Shown here piece by piece: positions 1 to 8,783 of a stretch of 64,000 nt of DNA (position 1 is the stretch's first letter; every line of letters begins with the position of its first letter). Both the position numbers and the translations under genes were made by a program. This DNA is from Sphingomonas sp. NFR15. Lineage in GTDB: Bacteria > Pseudomonadota > Alphaproteobacteria > Sphingomonadales > Sphingomonadaceae. A model generated the notes under the pieces. That model was not told the DNA's origin, did no database searches, and saw only the letters and a list, made by a program, of their open reading frames with translations. The stretch spans positions 1-64,000 of the forward strand of contig NZ_FMWX01000008.1 of the NCBI RefSeq assembly GCF_900103265.1, written 5' to 3'.

Positions 1-360
1 GATCCGGGTCGATCAAGGCAGCGAGTTCATCTCACGCGACCTGGACCTGTGGGCGTACACCCGCGGTGTCGTGCTCGACTTCAGTAGGCCGGGGAAGCCG
101 ACCGACAATGCGTTCATCGAATCGTTCAACGGCAAGTTCCGGGCGGAGTGCCTGAACCAGCACTGGTTCATGAGCCTCGACGACGCGGTCCGAAAATGCG
201 AGGCTTGGCGTAGAGACTATAACGAGGTGCGGCCACACAGCGCGATCGGCAACAAGGTGCCGATATCGCTGGTGAACCGGTCAGCGGCACATGGCCCGCC
301 GCTGCCGGTAGAAGCTGGATGACACCCGGCTGGGTGGTCCAAGAACGGGTAGCGGCTCAC
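1..360 (+). mobile_element. 3' end of an IS3-family element (left part outside window)
   Basis: The window opens inside an insertion sequence. The only gene visible is the C-terminal part of an IS3-type transposase reading rightward. After its stop about 40 bases remain before a sequence ending GGGTAGCGGCTCA near 360, which I take as the probable right end. The left end and any target duplication lie outside the window, so the boundary is an estimate. Confidence 0.6.
2..322 (+). CDS. IS3-family transposase OrfB, C-terminal part (5' cut by window edge)
   Basis: Open from the first base in this frame. The segment carries the later half of a DDE integrase core: a DQGSEF motif around the second catalytic Asp, then [17 protein letters not shown] with the catalytic Glu, and the typical [14 protein letters not shown] tail. 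This arrangement is characteristic of OrfB of IS3-family elements, closest in feel to the IS407 group. The protein would cut and join transposon ends. The N-terminal HTH-like region and first Asp are outside the window. The tail (codons before 322) overlaps, antisense, the read-through tail of the neighbouring IS transposase. Confidence 0.85.
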   Translation: MRVDQGSEFISRDLDLWAYTRGVVLDFSRPGKPTDNAFIESFNGKFRAECLNQHWFMSLDDAVRKCEAWRRDYNEVRPHSAIGNKVPISLVNRSAAHGPPLPVEAG

Positions 361-1218
361 TTCATCATGGTTGTTTGACGTGATGGCAACGTGTCTGGGG
401 GCATGCCCCCAGACACGTTGGCCGGCGATTTCGGCGGGGGTCTTCCCGCCCAGTTTCGAGTGCGGCCTGACGTGGTTGTAGTCGTGCCGCCAGCCGTCGA
501 GCACGAAGCGGGCATGAGCCAGCGACGTGAACAGCGTCTCGTTGAGGCATTCGTCCCGCAGGCGCCCGTTGAAGCTCTCGAAGAAGCCGTTCTGCATCGG
601 CTTGCCGGGCGCGATGTAGTGCCACTCGACCCGCCGCTCCTGCGACCAGCGCAGGATGGCCGATGAGGTCAGCTCGGTCCCGTTATCGCTGAGCACCGTG
701 TGCGGCTTGCCACGCAGTCCGATCAGCCGCGTCAGCTCCCGAGCGACCCGCACGCCCGACAGCGAAGTGTCGGCCACCAGCGCCAGACATTCCCGCGTGT
801 AATCATCGACCACGCACAGGATGCGGAACCGACGGCTGCAGGTCAGGGTGTCGGAAACGAAGTCGAGCGACCAGCGCTGGTTCGGTCTGTCCGGCAGCAC
901 CATGGGCGCCCTGGTGCCCAGGGCGCGCTTGCGGCCACCACGGCGGCGAACCCGCAGGTTCTTCCGCAGCAGCTTCTTGTGGTTGGGTGTCATGCCCTCG
1001 CGCGCCAGCAGATAGCCTAGGCGCCGATAGCCGAACCGGCGGCGTTCCGCCGCCAGCTCACGTAGACGCGCCCGCAAGGGCGCATCATCAACCCTTGTCG
1101 GCTGATAGCGGATTACCCGGCGGCTCACGCCAACCAGACTGCACGCCCGGCGCTCGCTCAGCCCGTGATGCTCACGAGCATGGGCGACCGCTTCCCGCTT
1201 AGCGCCAGGCGTCACCAT
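217..1218 (-). CDS. IS3-family transposase OrfB (reads through the IS end)
   Basis: The 333-residue frame begins with an HTH-like segment ([20 protein letters not shown]) and continues into an rve/DDE integrase core: SLDFVSDTL near residue 118, LSDNGTE near 182 and [20 protein letters not shown] near 210. It ends in the [17 protein letters not shown] tail. The natural product is probably an OrfAB fusion made by -1 frameshifting, because its ATG lies inside the A7 run that ends orfA. No stop codon is found before the presumed IS end near 376. The frame runs about 50 more codons into the adjacent element and stops at 217, so the last residues are probably not native. Confidence 0.85.
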   Translation of the reverse strand: MVTPGAKREAVAHAREHHGLSERRACSLVGVSRRVIRYQPTRVDDAPLRARLRELAAERRRFGYRRLGYLLAREGMTPNHKKLLRKNLRVRRRGGRKRALGTRAPMVLPDRPNQRWSLDFVSDTLTCSRRFRILCVVDDYTRECLALVADTSLSGVRVARELTRLIGLRGKPHTVLSDNGTELTSSAILRWSQERRVEWHYIAPGKPMQNGFFESFNGRLRDECLNETLFTSLAHARFVLDGWRHDYNHVRPHSKLGGKTPAEIAGQRVWGHAPRHVAITSNNHDEVSRYPFLDHPAGCHPASTGSGGPCAADRFTSDIGTLLPIALCGRTSL

Positions 1219-1478
1219 TTTTTTGAGGCCAGATCCTTCAGCACCACGTTGTCGAGCATCGCCTCGGCCAGCAGCTTCTTCAGCTTCGCGTTCTCATCCT
1301 CGAGCGCGCGCAGCCGCCGTGCTTCCGATACCTCCAGGCCGCCGAACTTGGCTTTGTACTTGTAGAACGTCGCGCCGCTGATCCCGTGCCTGCGGCATAC
1401 CTCCGCCGTCGGCATACCAGCCTCATGCTCCTTCAAGATCGCGATGATCTGCTCTTCGCTGAACCTGCTCCGCTTCAT
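1212..1478 (-). CDS. IS3-family transposase OrfA
   Basis: An 88-residue helix-turn-helix protein of the transposase_8/HTH_21 kind. It has the start [20 protein letters not shown], a recognition segment [22 protein letters not shown], and a C-terminal leucine-zipper-like stretch [18 protein letters not shown]. It binds the IS ends and supplies the N-terminus of the OrfAB transposase. The ATG follows an AGGAGT-like ribosome site. The frame ends ASKKW-stop within the slippery A7 tract. Confidence 0.9.
   Translation of the reverse strand: MKRSRFSEEQIIAILKEHEAGMPTAEVCRRHGISGATFYKYKAKFGGLEVSEARRLRALEDENAKLKKLLAEAMLDNVVLKDLASKKW
1218..1224 (-). other. A7 slippery tract for programmed -1 frameshift (orfA/orfB)
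   Basis: On the minus strand a run of seven adenines is followed by TGGTGA. In the orfA frame it reads TCA AAA AAA TGG TGA. Shifted by -1 it reads AAA AAA ATG GTG and continues as orfB. A6-A7 runs at the orfA/orfB overlap are the standard frameshift signal of IS3 elements. I did not find a clear downstream stimulatory stem-loop by eye. Confidence 0.75.
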
Positions 1479-1645
1479 TCCGTCCGACTCCTTTGTGTCG
1501 GACTCTACTCAAAATCGGTCACATTTCAGGGGAGCACGTCACGACCTGTCCACGGCAATTTCTTGTAAGAACCCGAGGCGTTTTGGCTGGTTGACGCGAG
1601 ATTGATCTTTGTCGCTCAGCAATCATTCCTCTGACCAACCCCTTG

Positions 1646-2365
1646 TCAAATTCCCTTTGTTTTGAACCTGGATGAACCGTTCCCGCCCACACCGGCCCAC
1701 AAGAGAGCCGAGAGTGCGGCGGGCACGAACCACGCGCCACGATCCAGCCACGCCGCGGCGCCAGCGCCCGCCACGCAACCCATTACGAAGCCAAACAGAA
1801 TGGGCGACGCCTGACGCCATTGCTTTTGCGCAGCATCCCTCAGGGCCCCCTTCGCCAGTAAAAGAGCTACCATGGCCAGCGTCGCGGATACTATATTGCC
1901 GGTCATCACCGCCGTTGTCGGCACTGGAGTTACGCTGAGGTGCAGCAGCGCGTTCTGCGTTGCCATTGCGGCGATGGCCAGTACCGCTACCCAAATGTCG
2001 CCGGAAGACCCCGCGATCGACACAAACGCGGCGCATGCCGCCAGCAATACGAACTGTCCCGCAAGCAGTACCTGCACCTTGCATTGTCTCGGCGGCTGCA
2101 GGATCTGAACCGCTGCACCGATGGTGGCCGTGATAGCGATGAACAACGGCACGGCGATCGCCGCGGCCAGATGCATCTCGCGGCGGGCCACGCCGTCGGC
2201 CGCCATCACGACGAGATTGCCGGTAACGTGCGCGGTAAACAGGCCAGACAGTGTGATCCAGCTGATTACGTCCACCGTTCCCGCGATGCAGCTGAGGGTG
2301 GCGGCCAGCCAGGCGGAGTTTGGCTCAACCGACCCGTCACTCGCAGATGCGGGGTCCGCGCTCAT
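1646..2365 (-). CDS. DUF1275 (YoaK-type) membrane protein
   Basis: About 239 residues, mostly hydrophobic, with roughly six membrane segments. It has the family hallmarks FTAHVTGNLVVMA near the N-terminus and AVMTGNIVSATLA in the second half (the paired 'H/MTGN' repeats of DUF1275). Function in this family is not established; transport is suspected. The ATG at 2365 overlaps the stop of the ThrE-like gene as ATGA, which favours this start over an upstream one at 2380. The two membrane proteins are probably co-translated. The stop lies about 105 bases from the IS end, so the IS inserted just downstream without breaking the gene. Confidence 0.85.
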   Translation of the reverse strand: MSADPASASDGSVEPNSAWLAATLSCIAGTVDVISWITLSGLFTAHVTGNLVVMAADGVARREMHLAAAIAVPLFIAITATIGAAVQILQPPRQCKVQVLLAGQFVLLAACAAFVSIAGSSGDIWVAVLAIAAMATQNALLHLSVTPVPTTAVMTGNIVSATLAMVALLLAKGALRDAAQKQWRQASPILFGFVMGCVAGAGAAAWLDRGAWFVPAALSALLWAGVGGNGSSRFKTKGI

Positions 2366-3609
2366 GCCGATACCCCCCAATGGCGAGCCAAGGCGTCATA
2401 GAAAAGTTTGGGAATGATGATGCCAAGCGTCAGCGTGGCGATGATGAGCGCTGCGGTCAGCCCGTCCAGCGCAACTGCCTCGATCAGGTTGGGTACGGAT
2501 GTCGTAGGCGCACTCGACAGAGCGATGATCCCTGCTGCCATCCGGAAGACGAAAACGCCCGGCATCAGCGATACGATCGCGGCGAAGCCAATCCCGGCGA
2601 ACGGGACATGCCATCGCCGTGAAACGGGGACCAACAAAAGGCCCGCGATCAGTCCAGCGACGGCGGCACCCCCCGCAGGGCTGAGATGCAGGATCGTCAT
2701 CGCCGCCCATCGTGCGGCATCGGCCAGCATCGCGGCGAAGACCGGCCAGCCGAGCAGATGTCGAGGGAGCGAAAAGAAGGTAGAATAGCACGCTGCCGCG
2801 ACCCCGCCTGCGATCACTACGATCGCCAGTGGGACGTCGCGACCCGGAGGGGCAGGGGGAAGCGTGACGTTCAGCGCCAGCAGCCCGCACAGCAGGCCCG
2901 CAGCAATCGCAGACAGGGTAAGCGTTGCGAACAACAGTCGCGAGGCGCCGAGCGGAAGCCGGTTATCGAGAAGATCGAGGGCACCGTTCAGCAGATGTGG
3001 TCCGGGCACCATCACCATGCAGGGGCACACCGCCATCAGCCGGAGATCGGAGCTCACGCCCAGGCGGACGCAAATCGCCCCGATTATCCCGGCGAGCAGG
3101 GCCGCCAGGAAGACCTGCAGGAAGGCTGACCCACCCGCGCGACCGATCCGGCGGCGCAAAACCGCACCGCAGCCGGCGCTCAGGCTGACGACAAGCAAGG
3201 TGAGCCAATGAAGCGCTCCAAAACTGAGCGCCAGGGCGGCGGCTCCGATCGCACTTGCGAGCGCGAACGCCGTATCGGACGCCAGCGGCAGGTTCCGGAC
3301 CGACCGAAGCTCGGTTACCATCTGCGCTGGGTTCAGTCGTCCGATGCGCGCGGCCTCCGCAATTCTGCCCGCAGCAGCGACCCGGTTCATGGCGACGCTG
3401 TCGGGCACTGCCGCGAGCATCGTCACAGTACCCGTGGTCAGCGACGAGTCCTTGATCGCACTGCTCTGCCAGCCGGGCAGCAGGACTGCAGGTTCACCCC
3501 ACGTCCGTGTGAGCCGGTGCAGGATCCTTTCGGTTTCCGCGGTCTGTTGGCCATTTGCATGCAGTACTGCGACCAGTTCACCGCTCGCATCCGTCTGATC
3601 CTGAAGCAT
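2362..3609 (-). CDS. ThrE-family threonine/serine exporter-like membrane protein
   Basis: About 415 residues. An N-terminal soluble segment of roughly 130 residues with RVAAAGRIAEAARIGRL is followed by about ten hydrophobic segments. The order matches ThrE proteins (PF06738 then PF12821), where the N-terminal half carries a conserved amphipathic region. The predicted role is export of small amino acids such as Thr/Ser across the inner membrane; the substrate cannot be read from sequence. I chose ATG at 3609 (MLQDQTDASG) because GGAGGG lies 6-7 bases upstream. The longer frame to 3732 has no such site. Its stop overlaps the DUF1275 start, and it is divergent from fumC. Confidence 0.8.
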   Translation of the reverse strand: MLQDQTDASGELVAVLHANGQQTAETERILHRLTRTWGEPAVLLPGWQSSAIKDSSLTTGTVTMLAAVPDSVAMNRVAAAGRIAEAARIGRLNPAQMVTELRSVRNLPLASDTAFALASAIGAAALALSFGALHWLTLLVVSLSAGCGAVLRRRIGRAGGSAFLQVFLAALLAGIIGAICVRLGVSSDLRLMAVCPCMVMVPGPHLLNGALDLLDNRLPLGASRLLFATLTLSAIAAGLLCGLLALNVTLPPAPPGRDVPLAIVVIAGGVAAACYSTFFSLPRHLLGWPVFAAMLADAARWAAMTILHLSPAGGAAVAGLIAGLLLVPVSRRWHVPFAGIGFAAIVSLMPGVFVFRMAAGIIALSSAPTTSVPNLIEAVALDGLTAALIIATLTLGIIIPKLFYDALARHWGVSA

Positions 3610-3791
3610 AACCGACCCTCCTTGCTGAAGAAGCATACATGCACAGGACGTTCGCGAAGCTGGTTCGCCAAATTCAGCATCAAGAATATACAAAACACCG
3701 CGCTCCGCATGCTGCGGCGCAAAATCCGACAATCTATGAGCCTGTTGACCTGCTGAGAAAGCTTCGAATCGTTCGACAACAGGAGTGCAAC

Positions 3792-5270
3792 GTGACCAAC
3801 CTCGACCATGCCAGCGCAGATCCTGCCGCCGCGCCTACCCTTCACGACGTCCCCATCGGGATAAACGCGACCGGCGACCGGCAAGAGTTCGATTCGATGG
3901 GGACCGTGGATGTCCCGGCGGATCGATATTGGGGCGCTCAGACCCAGCGCTCGCTGCAGCATTTCTCGATCGGCAACGACAAAATGCCGAAGGAAGTCTA
4001 CCACGCCTATGGGTATGTGAAGAAAGCAGCGGCACTGGTAAACGCGAAGGCCGGGCGATTGGAGCAATGGCGCGCCGATGCGATCATCCGCGCTGCAGAG
4101 GAGGCCATTGCTGGCAAGCTGGACGAGCATTTCCCCCTTTACGTATGGCAGACCGGTTCGGGCACCCAGTCCAACATGAACGTCAACGAGGTGCTATCGA
4201 ACCGCGCGATCCAGTTGCTCGGCGGGAAACTCGGCACCCAAGCGCCGGTACACCCCAACGATCATGTGAATATGGGCCAGTCGTCAAACGACACCTTCCC
4301 GACCGCGATGCACATCGCCATCATATTCGAGCTCGACGACGTGTTGCTGCCCCAAGCCGAACAGTTCGCCACCGCGATCGAAGCTAAGGCCGACGAGTGG
4401 ATGCACGTAGTGAAGACGGGTCGCACGCATCTTCAGGATGCGGTGCCGCTCACCGTGGGCCAGGAATGGTCGGGCTATGCTGCGCAGGTACGCGATGCAA
4501 TTGCGGTTGTGCGGAGTTCGATGGCCGGCATCTACCGGCTCGCAGCCGGAGGCACCGCCGTTGGCACCGGCCTCAACGCGCCGAAGGACTTCTCGATCGA
4601 TATCGCCCAATCGATCGCAACGTTGACACACAAGCCATTCGTCACGGCGCCGAATAAGTTCGCTGCACAAGGATCGCTCGACGGAATGGTGGCCGTTTCC
4701 GCAGCATTGCGTGGTCTCGCCGTCGCGCTGATGAAGATCGCGAACGACATGCGCTGGCTCGCCTCCGGCCCGCGTTGCGGTCTGGGCGAACTGCTGTTGC
4801 CCCAGAACGAGCCAGGCTCCTCGATCATGCCGGGCAAAGTCAATCCCACCCAGTGCGAAGCGATGGTGATGGTCTGCATCCAGGTGATCGGCGAGGACTG
4901 CAGCGTCGCTTTTGCCGGCAGCCAGGGCAATTTCGAACTGAACGCGATGCGGCCGATCATCATCAACAATGTACTGCATTGCGCCCGCATCCTGGGCGAC
5001 ATGTGTGAGAAGATGCGAACCTTCTCGATCGAGGGTACCGAACTCAACCGCCAGCGGATCGACGACAGCGTCAACGAATCGCTGATGCTGGTGACCGCGC
5101 TGTCGCCCGTGATCGGCTATGACAATGCCGCCCACATCGCCGAGGCCGCCAATGCCGACGGCTCAACCCTGCGCGATGCCGCGCTCAAATCGGGCAAAGT
5201 CGACGCGGCCACGTTCGACCGCGTGGTCAATCCGCAGGAGTTGGTCGGCAGCGGCGTCGCAGGCGCCTGA
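3792..5270 (+). CDS. fumC: Class II fumarate hydratase
   Basis: A 492-residue fumarase/aspartase-superfamily enzyme interconverting fumarate and malate in the TCA cycle. The class II signature GSSIMPGKVNPTQCEA is intact. Also visible are TGSGTQSNMNVNEV, the HPNDHVNMGQSSNDTFPTAMH active-site stretch, and TGRTHLQDAVPLT. GTG at 3792 follows AGGAG at 3781. The N-terminus before MGTVDVPADRYWGAQTQRS is about 35 residues longer than usual for FumC, so a later start is possible. Gene order (fumC, cupin, mqo) places two consecutive malate-metabolising enzymes in one transcription unit. Confidence 0.95.
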   Translation: MTNLDHASADPAAAPTLHDVPIGINATGDRQEFDSMGTVDVPADRYWGAQTQRSLQHFSIGNDKMPKEVYHAYGYVKKAAALVNAKAGRLEQWRADAIIRAAEEAIAGKLDEHFPLYVWQTGSGTQSNMNVNEVLSNRAIQLLGGKLGTQAPVHPNDHVNMGQSSNDTFPTAMHIAIIFELDDVLLPQAEQFATAIEAKADEWMHVVKTGRTHLQDAVPLTVGQEWSGYAAQVRDAIAVVRSSMAGIYRLAAGGTAVGTGLNAPKDFSIDIAQSIATLTHKPFVTAPNKFAAQGSLDGMVAVSAALRGLAVALMKIANDMRWLASGPRCGLGELLLPQNEPGSSIMPGKVNPTQCEAMVMVCIQVIGEDCSVAFAGSQGNFELNAMRPIIINNVLHCARILGDMCEKMRTFSIEGTELNRQRIDDSVNESLMLVTALSPVIGYDNAAHIAEAANADGSTLRDAALKSGKVDAATFDRVVNPQELVGSGVAGA

Positions 5271-5347
5271 GATCGGCAAACGGCAAATGGTGTCTGCCGT
5301 GGCGCAGCACGATAGGCGCGGCGGATAGTCAATAAGGAGGGCATCCG

Positions 5348-5743
5348 ATGATTAGATGCGTGCGAATGTGGACGGGCGACGATGGCAATTCGCTATTCGA
5401 AGAAGGCATGATCGACCTGTCGCCCGGCGCGCGGGGCGACGCGGTGGGCCAGTCGATTGCCGTTTCGGCATTGTCATTTCAGGAAACAGAAGCCGGCGGA
5501 ACCTTCGCATGGCACCAGGATCCCGTGCCCCGGTTCGTTCTGATGCTGTCTGGCACCATCGAATTCGAGACCGTCTCGGGTGCGACCTTCACGCTGCAGC
5601 CGGGCGAAGTCCTGCTTGCCCAGGACAATAGCGGCACCGGCCACCGCTGGCGCCTGATCGGCGATGCGCCGTGGCGGCGTGCCTATGTGGTCTACCAGGA
5701 GGGCGCCGACCTGCAATTCATCAAAAAGGATAGCGAACGATGA
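5348..5743 (+). CDS. Small cupin-domain protein
   Basis: A 131-residue single-cupin fold. FVLMLSGTIEF, then LQPGEVLLAQDNSGTGHRWR, fits the G(X)5HXH... and G(X)5PXG(X)2H(X)3N motifs in degenerate form. The metal ligands are only partly conserved (His in TFAWHQD and in GTGHRW). It follows an AAGGAGGG ribosome site at about 5334. Its stop overlaps the mqo start as ATGA, so it is co-translated with mqo. Function is unknown; such proteins often act as sensors or small-molecule binding partners. Confidence 0.75.
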   Translation: MIRCVRMWTGDDGNSLFEEGMIDLSPGARGDAVGQSIAVSALSFQETEAGGTFAWHQDPVPRFVLMLSGTIEFETVSGATFTLQPGEVLLAQDNSGTGHRWRLIGDAPWRRAYVVYQEGADLQFIKKDSER

Positions 5744-7236
5744 GCACGCACAGCGACCGCCCGGACATCGTGCTGATCGGCGCCGGGATCATGAGCGCGA
5801 CGCTCGGCACCGTCCTGAAAGAGCTCGATCCGACCTTGTCGATCGCGGTGTTCGAAACCTTGTACGATTGCGGCCAGGAAAGCTCGCAGGCATGGAACAA
5901 CGCCGGCACCGGTCACGCGGCCAATTGCGAGCTCAACTATACGCCGCAGCGCGCAGATGGCAGCATCGACATCTCGGAGGCGCTTAAGGTCAACACCGAA
6001 TTTGACCTGTCGCGGCAACTTTGGGCCTATCTGGTCCACAAGGGGGCGATCCCCGATCCGCGCGCGTTCCTGCACCCTTGTCCGCACATGAGCTTCGTCT
6101 GGGGCGAGGACAACGTCGCCTTCCTTCGGGCGCGCTTCGAAGCGATGTCGGCACACCATTGCTATCACGGCATGGAATATAGCGAGGACAGCAAGCAGAT
6201 CGCTGAATGGGCTCCGCTCATCATGGAAGGCCGTGCCGAAGATCAACCGGTCGCGGCGACCCGGATGATCACAGGGACTGACGTCGATTATGGCGCGCTG
6301 ACGCATCTGCTCGTTGCGCATCTTCAGGTGCAGCCAAGTGTTGCGATCCACTATAACCGCAAGGTGGTTGAACTGTCGCGCGAAGCTGACGGGCGCTGGC
6401 AGGTGGAGGTCGAGGACACCTTCGACGGTACGCGGCAATCGGTTTCGGCAGGCTTCGTCTTCATCGGCGCTGGCGGCGCTTCGATCGAGCTCCTCCAGAA
6501 ATCGCGTATTCCGGAGGGCAACGGCTATGGCGGCTTCCCGGTCAGCGGCATCTGGCTGCGCTGCGAGGTCGACGCCGTCACGTCACGTCATCACGCAAAG
6601 GTCTATGGGAAGGCATCGACGGGCTCGCCTCCGATGTCGGTCCCGCATCTCGACACCCGCGTGGTGGAGGGCAAGACGTCGCTACTGTTCGGCCCCTATG
6701 CCGGCTTCTCGAGCAAGTTCCTCAAACATGGCTCGCTAACCGACCTGTTCCGATCGGTGACGCCGCACAACATCGTTCCGCTGCTCGAAGTCGCGAAGGA
6801 CAATGCCAAGCTGACTGAATATCTTATCGGCCAGGTACTACAGACCGGCGCGCACCAGTTCGAAACGCTGAAGCAGTTCTTTCCCAACGCCAAGCGGCTC
6901 GAGTGGAAGGAAGCAGTAGCGGGCCAACGCGTGCAGGTGATCAAGCCCGACGCCGATAGGGGCGGCGTGCTGGAGTTTGGGACCGAGTTGGTGGCCGCAG
7001 GCGACCGATCGCTCGTGGCACTCCTTGGGGCGTCACCGGGCGCATCGACGGCTGCGTTCATCGCCCTTGAGGTGCTGCAGAAATGCTTTCCTGAGAAACT
7101 GACCGACGGCGCCTGGCTGCCGGCGCTTAAGGCAATCATTCCGACGTACGGAATCGACCTTAGCCTGGATGCCGAAGCATGCCGCGTCACCCGTGCGGCG
7201 ACTGCGCCGATACTTAAGATAGAGAACATAGCGTGA
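5740..7236 (+). CDS. mqo: Malate:quinone oxidoreductase
   Basis: A 498-residue FAD-dependent, membrane-associated enzyme that oxidises malate to oxaloacetate and passes electrons to quinone. The Rossmann motif VLIGAGIMSATLG is at residues 10-22. Typical Mqo blocks follow: QAWNNAGTGHAANCELNYTP, a KVNTEFDLSRQLWAYLV region, and the C-terminal GASPGASTAAFIALEVL. The length matches the family (about 490-500). The ATG overlaps the cupin stop and its own stop overlaps the GTG of the MFS gene, so the operon is tightly coupled. With fumC upstream it gives a fumarate-to-oxaloacetate route independent of NAD malate dehydrogenase. Confidence 0.95.
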   Translation: MSTHSDRPDIVLIGAGIMSATLGTVLKELDPTLSIAVFETLYDCGQESSQAWNNAGTGHAANCELNYTPQRADGSIDISEALKVNTEFDLSRQLWAYLVHKGAIPDPRAFLHPCPHMSFVWGEDNVAFLRARFEAMSAHHCYHGMEYSEDSKQIAEWAPLIMEGRAEDQPVAATRMITGTDVDYGALTHLLVAHLQVQPSVAIHYNRKVVELSREADGRWQVEVEDTFDGTRQSVSAGFVFIGAGGASIELLQKSRIPEGNGYGGFPVSGIWLRCEVDAVTSRHHAKVYGKASTGSPPMSVPHLDTRVVEGKTSLLFGPYAGFSSKFLKHGSLTDLFRSVTPHNIVPLLEVAKDNAKLTEYLIGQVLQTGAHQFETLKQFFPNAKRLEWKEAVAGQRVQVIKPDADRGGVLEFGTELVAAGDRSLVALLGASPGASTAAFIALEVLQKCFPEKLTDGAWLPALKAIIPTYGIDLSLDAEACRVTRAATAPILKIENIA

Positions 7237-8744
7237 GGCAGGCCATGGCTCCCCCACCTAAGTCTGCGCCGGTGAATACAACCGCGACGAGCCAGGCCTT
7301 TCGCGGCGTGTTCCTCAGCGTCGCCCCGGCGATGTTCCTCGGCACCCTGGACGAGACGATCATATCGACGGCATTGCCGGCGATCGCCGCGGCCTTGCAC
7401 GATTTCACGAGCGTCTCCTGGATTGTCACATCCTATCTGCTCGCCGCTACCGTGGCGGCGCCGATCTATGGCCGCATCGGCGACGCGGTGGGGCGCAAAA
7501 CGGCGCTTCTTGGAGCGCTGGCGATGTTCATCGCCGGATCGCTGGGTTGTGGCGTCGCTCCCGACCTCACGACGCTCGTCGTCGCGCGTGCGGTGCAGGG
7601 TCTTGGTGGCGGCGGCTTGATGACGCTGTCGCAATCGCTGATTGGTGAGGCTGTCGCGCCGAAGGACCGCGGGCGTTTCCAGGGTTGGTTCGGAGCCTTG
7701 TTCGCGCTCGCGAGCACGATCGGTCCGCTCCTGGGCGGTGTGCTTTCCGAACATGCCGGCTGGCGCTGGATCTTCTGGATCAACGTGCCGCTAGGGCTTG
7801 GCGCGACGGCCGCCGCCTGGGCGATGTCTGCCGAGAAGGGCGCGGGAAAGTTCATCTTCGATATTGTTGGCACCCTGACATTTGCCGCCGGGACGATCTG
7901 CTTGCTGCTCGGCTTAATGCTCGGACATCAACTGGGCTGGACGTCCGCCGAAGTGTTGACGCTAGGCGCGATCGGCGTGGTCGCCTTCGCCGCGCTGCTG
8001 CCTATAGAGCGGCGGGTCACCGCACCCTTGATATCGCCAGGTCTGCTCCAGCAGCCCATCGTTTGGCGCCTGACGCTCGTGACTGGTCTGTTCGCGGCAA
8101 CACTCTTTGCCGCGGTCGTGCAGGTTCCGCTTTTCCTTCAGCTGGCGTTGGGAATGAGCCCGAGTATGGCCGGGCTGCTGCTCATCCCGTTCACGCTCGC
8201 GCAGGTCATCGTTTCCACCTGGACGGGGTTGCGGATCTCGGTAACGGGGCTGCCCCGAGGGCCGCTTGTGTGGGGGCTGGCATTGGCAGCGCTTGGTTTC
8301 GCGGTCCTGGCGGCGACCGTGCAGCATGGCGGTTGGGCGATCGGTTGCGCCTCGATCCTGTTCGGCCTGGGGCTCGGGACGACGATGCCCGCGGCGCAGA
8401 CAATGGTGCAGTGGTCCGGTGGCAAGGCGCGCCTCGGCGTCGCGACGGCGACCCTGTCCTTCGCGCGGTCGATCGGCGGCGTTTTTGGCACGGCGATCAC
8501 CTCGGCTATCCTTATCGGGGTGCTGGAATACCGTGTGCCCGGCGCCGTACTCTTGATCGAGGCCAAGTTCAGCGGCGTGGGAAGCGCAGGTGTTGGTTCG
8601 GCAGCTTTGCCCGCTGACGACGTGCTCGCCGCCTTTCGCTGGGTCTTCGTTCTGCTTGCGCTCATCGCGGGGGCAGGGGCCGCGATCGCGGCAAGCGTGC
8701 CGGCGGTCGATTTGGACGATCCGGAGCCAGAGGCCGCTCTCTGA
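7233..8744 (+). CDS. DHA2-type MFS multidrug transporter (EmrB/QacA-like)
   Basis: A 503-residue inner-membrane protein with about 14 hydrophobic segments. It has MFS motif A (GRIGDAVGRKTALL), the N-terminal antiporter motif LDETIISTALPAIA and motif C-like GPLLGGVLSEHAGWRWIFWINVP, all typical of the DHA2 drug:H+ antiporter family. The substrate cannot be predicted. GTG at 7233 overlaps the mqo stop; an ATG at 7245 is an alternative. Its place in a TCA-enzyme operon hints at export of an organic acid or detoxification, but that is only inference. Confidence 0.9.
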   Translation: MRQAMAPPPKSAPVNTTATSQAFRGVFLSVAPAMFLGTLDETIISTALPAIAAALHDFTSVSWIVTSYLLAATVAAPIYGRIGDAVGRKTALLGALAMFIAGSLGCGVAPDLTTLVVARAVQGLGGGGLMTLSQSLIGEAVAPKDRGRFQGWFGALFALASTIGPLLGGVLSEHAGWRWIFWINVPLGLGATAAAWAMSAEKGAGKFIFDIVGTLTFAAGTICLLLGLMLGHQLGWTSAEVLTLGAIGVVAFAALLPIERRVTAPLISPGLLQQPIVWRLTLVTGLFAATLFAAVVQVPLFLQLALGMSPSMAGLLLIPFTLAQVIVSTWTGLRISVTGLPRGPLVWGLALAALGFAVLAATVQHGGWAIGCASILFGLGLGTTMPAAQTMVQWSGGKARLGVATATLSFARSIGGVFGTAITSAILIGVLEYRVPGAVLLIEAKFSGVGSAGVGSAALPADDVLAAFRWVFVLLALIAGAGAAIAASVPAVDLDDPEPEAAL

Positions 8745-8783
8745 TATGGTCGCCACCATTCTCTGGCGGGGGTTACGGGGTCC

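Larger units (their letters stand above)
376..1541 (-). mobile_element. IS3-family insertion sequence with orfA/orfB
   Basis: About 1.17 kb holding orfA and orfB on the minus strand. Both outer ends begin with TGACGTG as read inward (376-382, and the complement at 1535-1541), which I take as the tips of the inverted repeats. Similarity beyond these 7 bases is weak. The flanking bases do not form an obvious direct repeat (GTT before 376, CGA after 1541). Either one boundary is misjudged or the element was rearranged after insertion. It sits immediately beside another IS3-type element. Confidence 0.65.

Noticed and set aside
1..1541. Composite transposon formed by the two IS3-type elements
   Set aside because: The elements are different, point in opposite directions and lie directly side by side with no cargo between them.
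7962..8759. 265-codon minus-strand frame under the MFS gene
   Set aside because: Antisense to well-defined membrane segments; the composition is charged and low in hydrophobic residues, as expected for a shadow.
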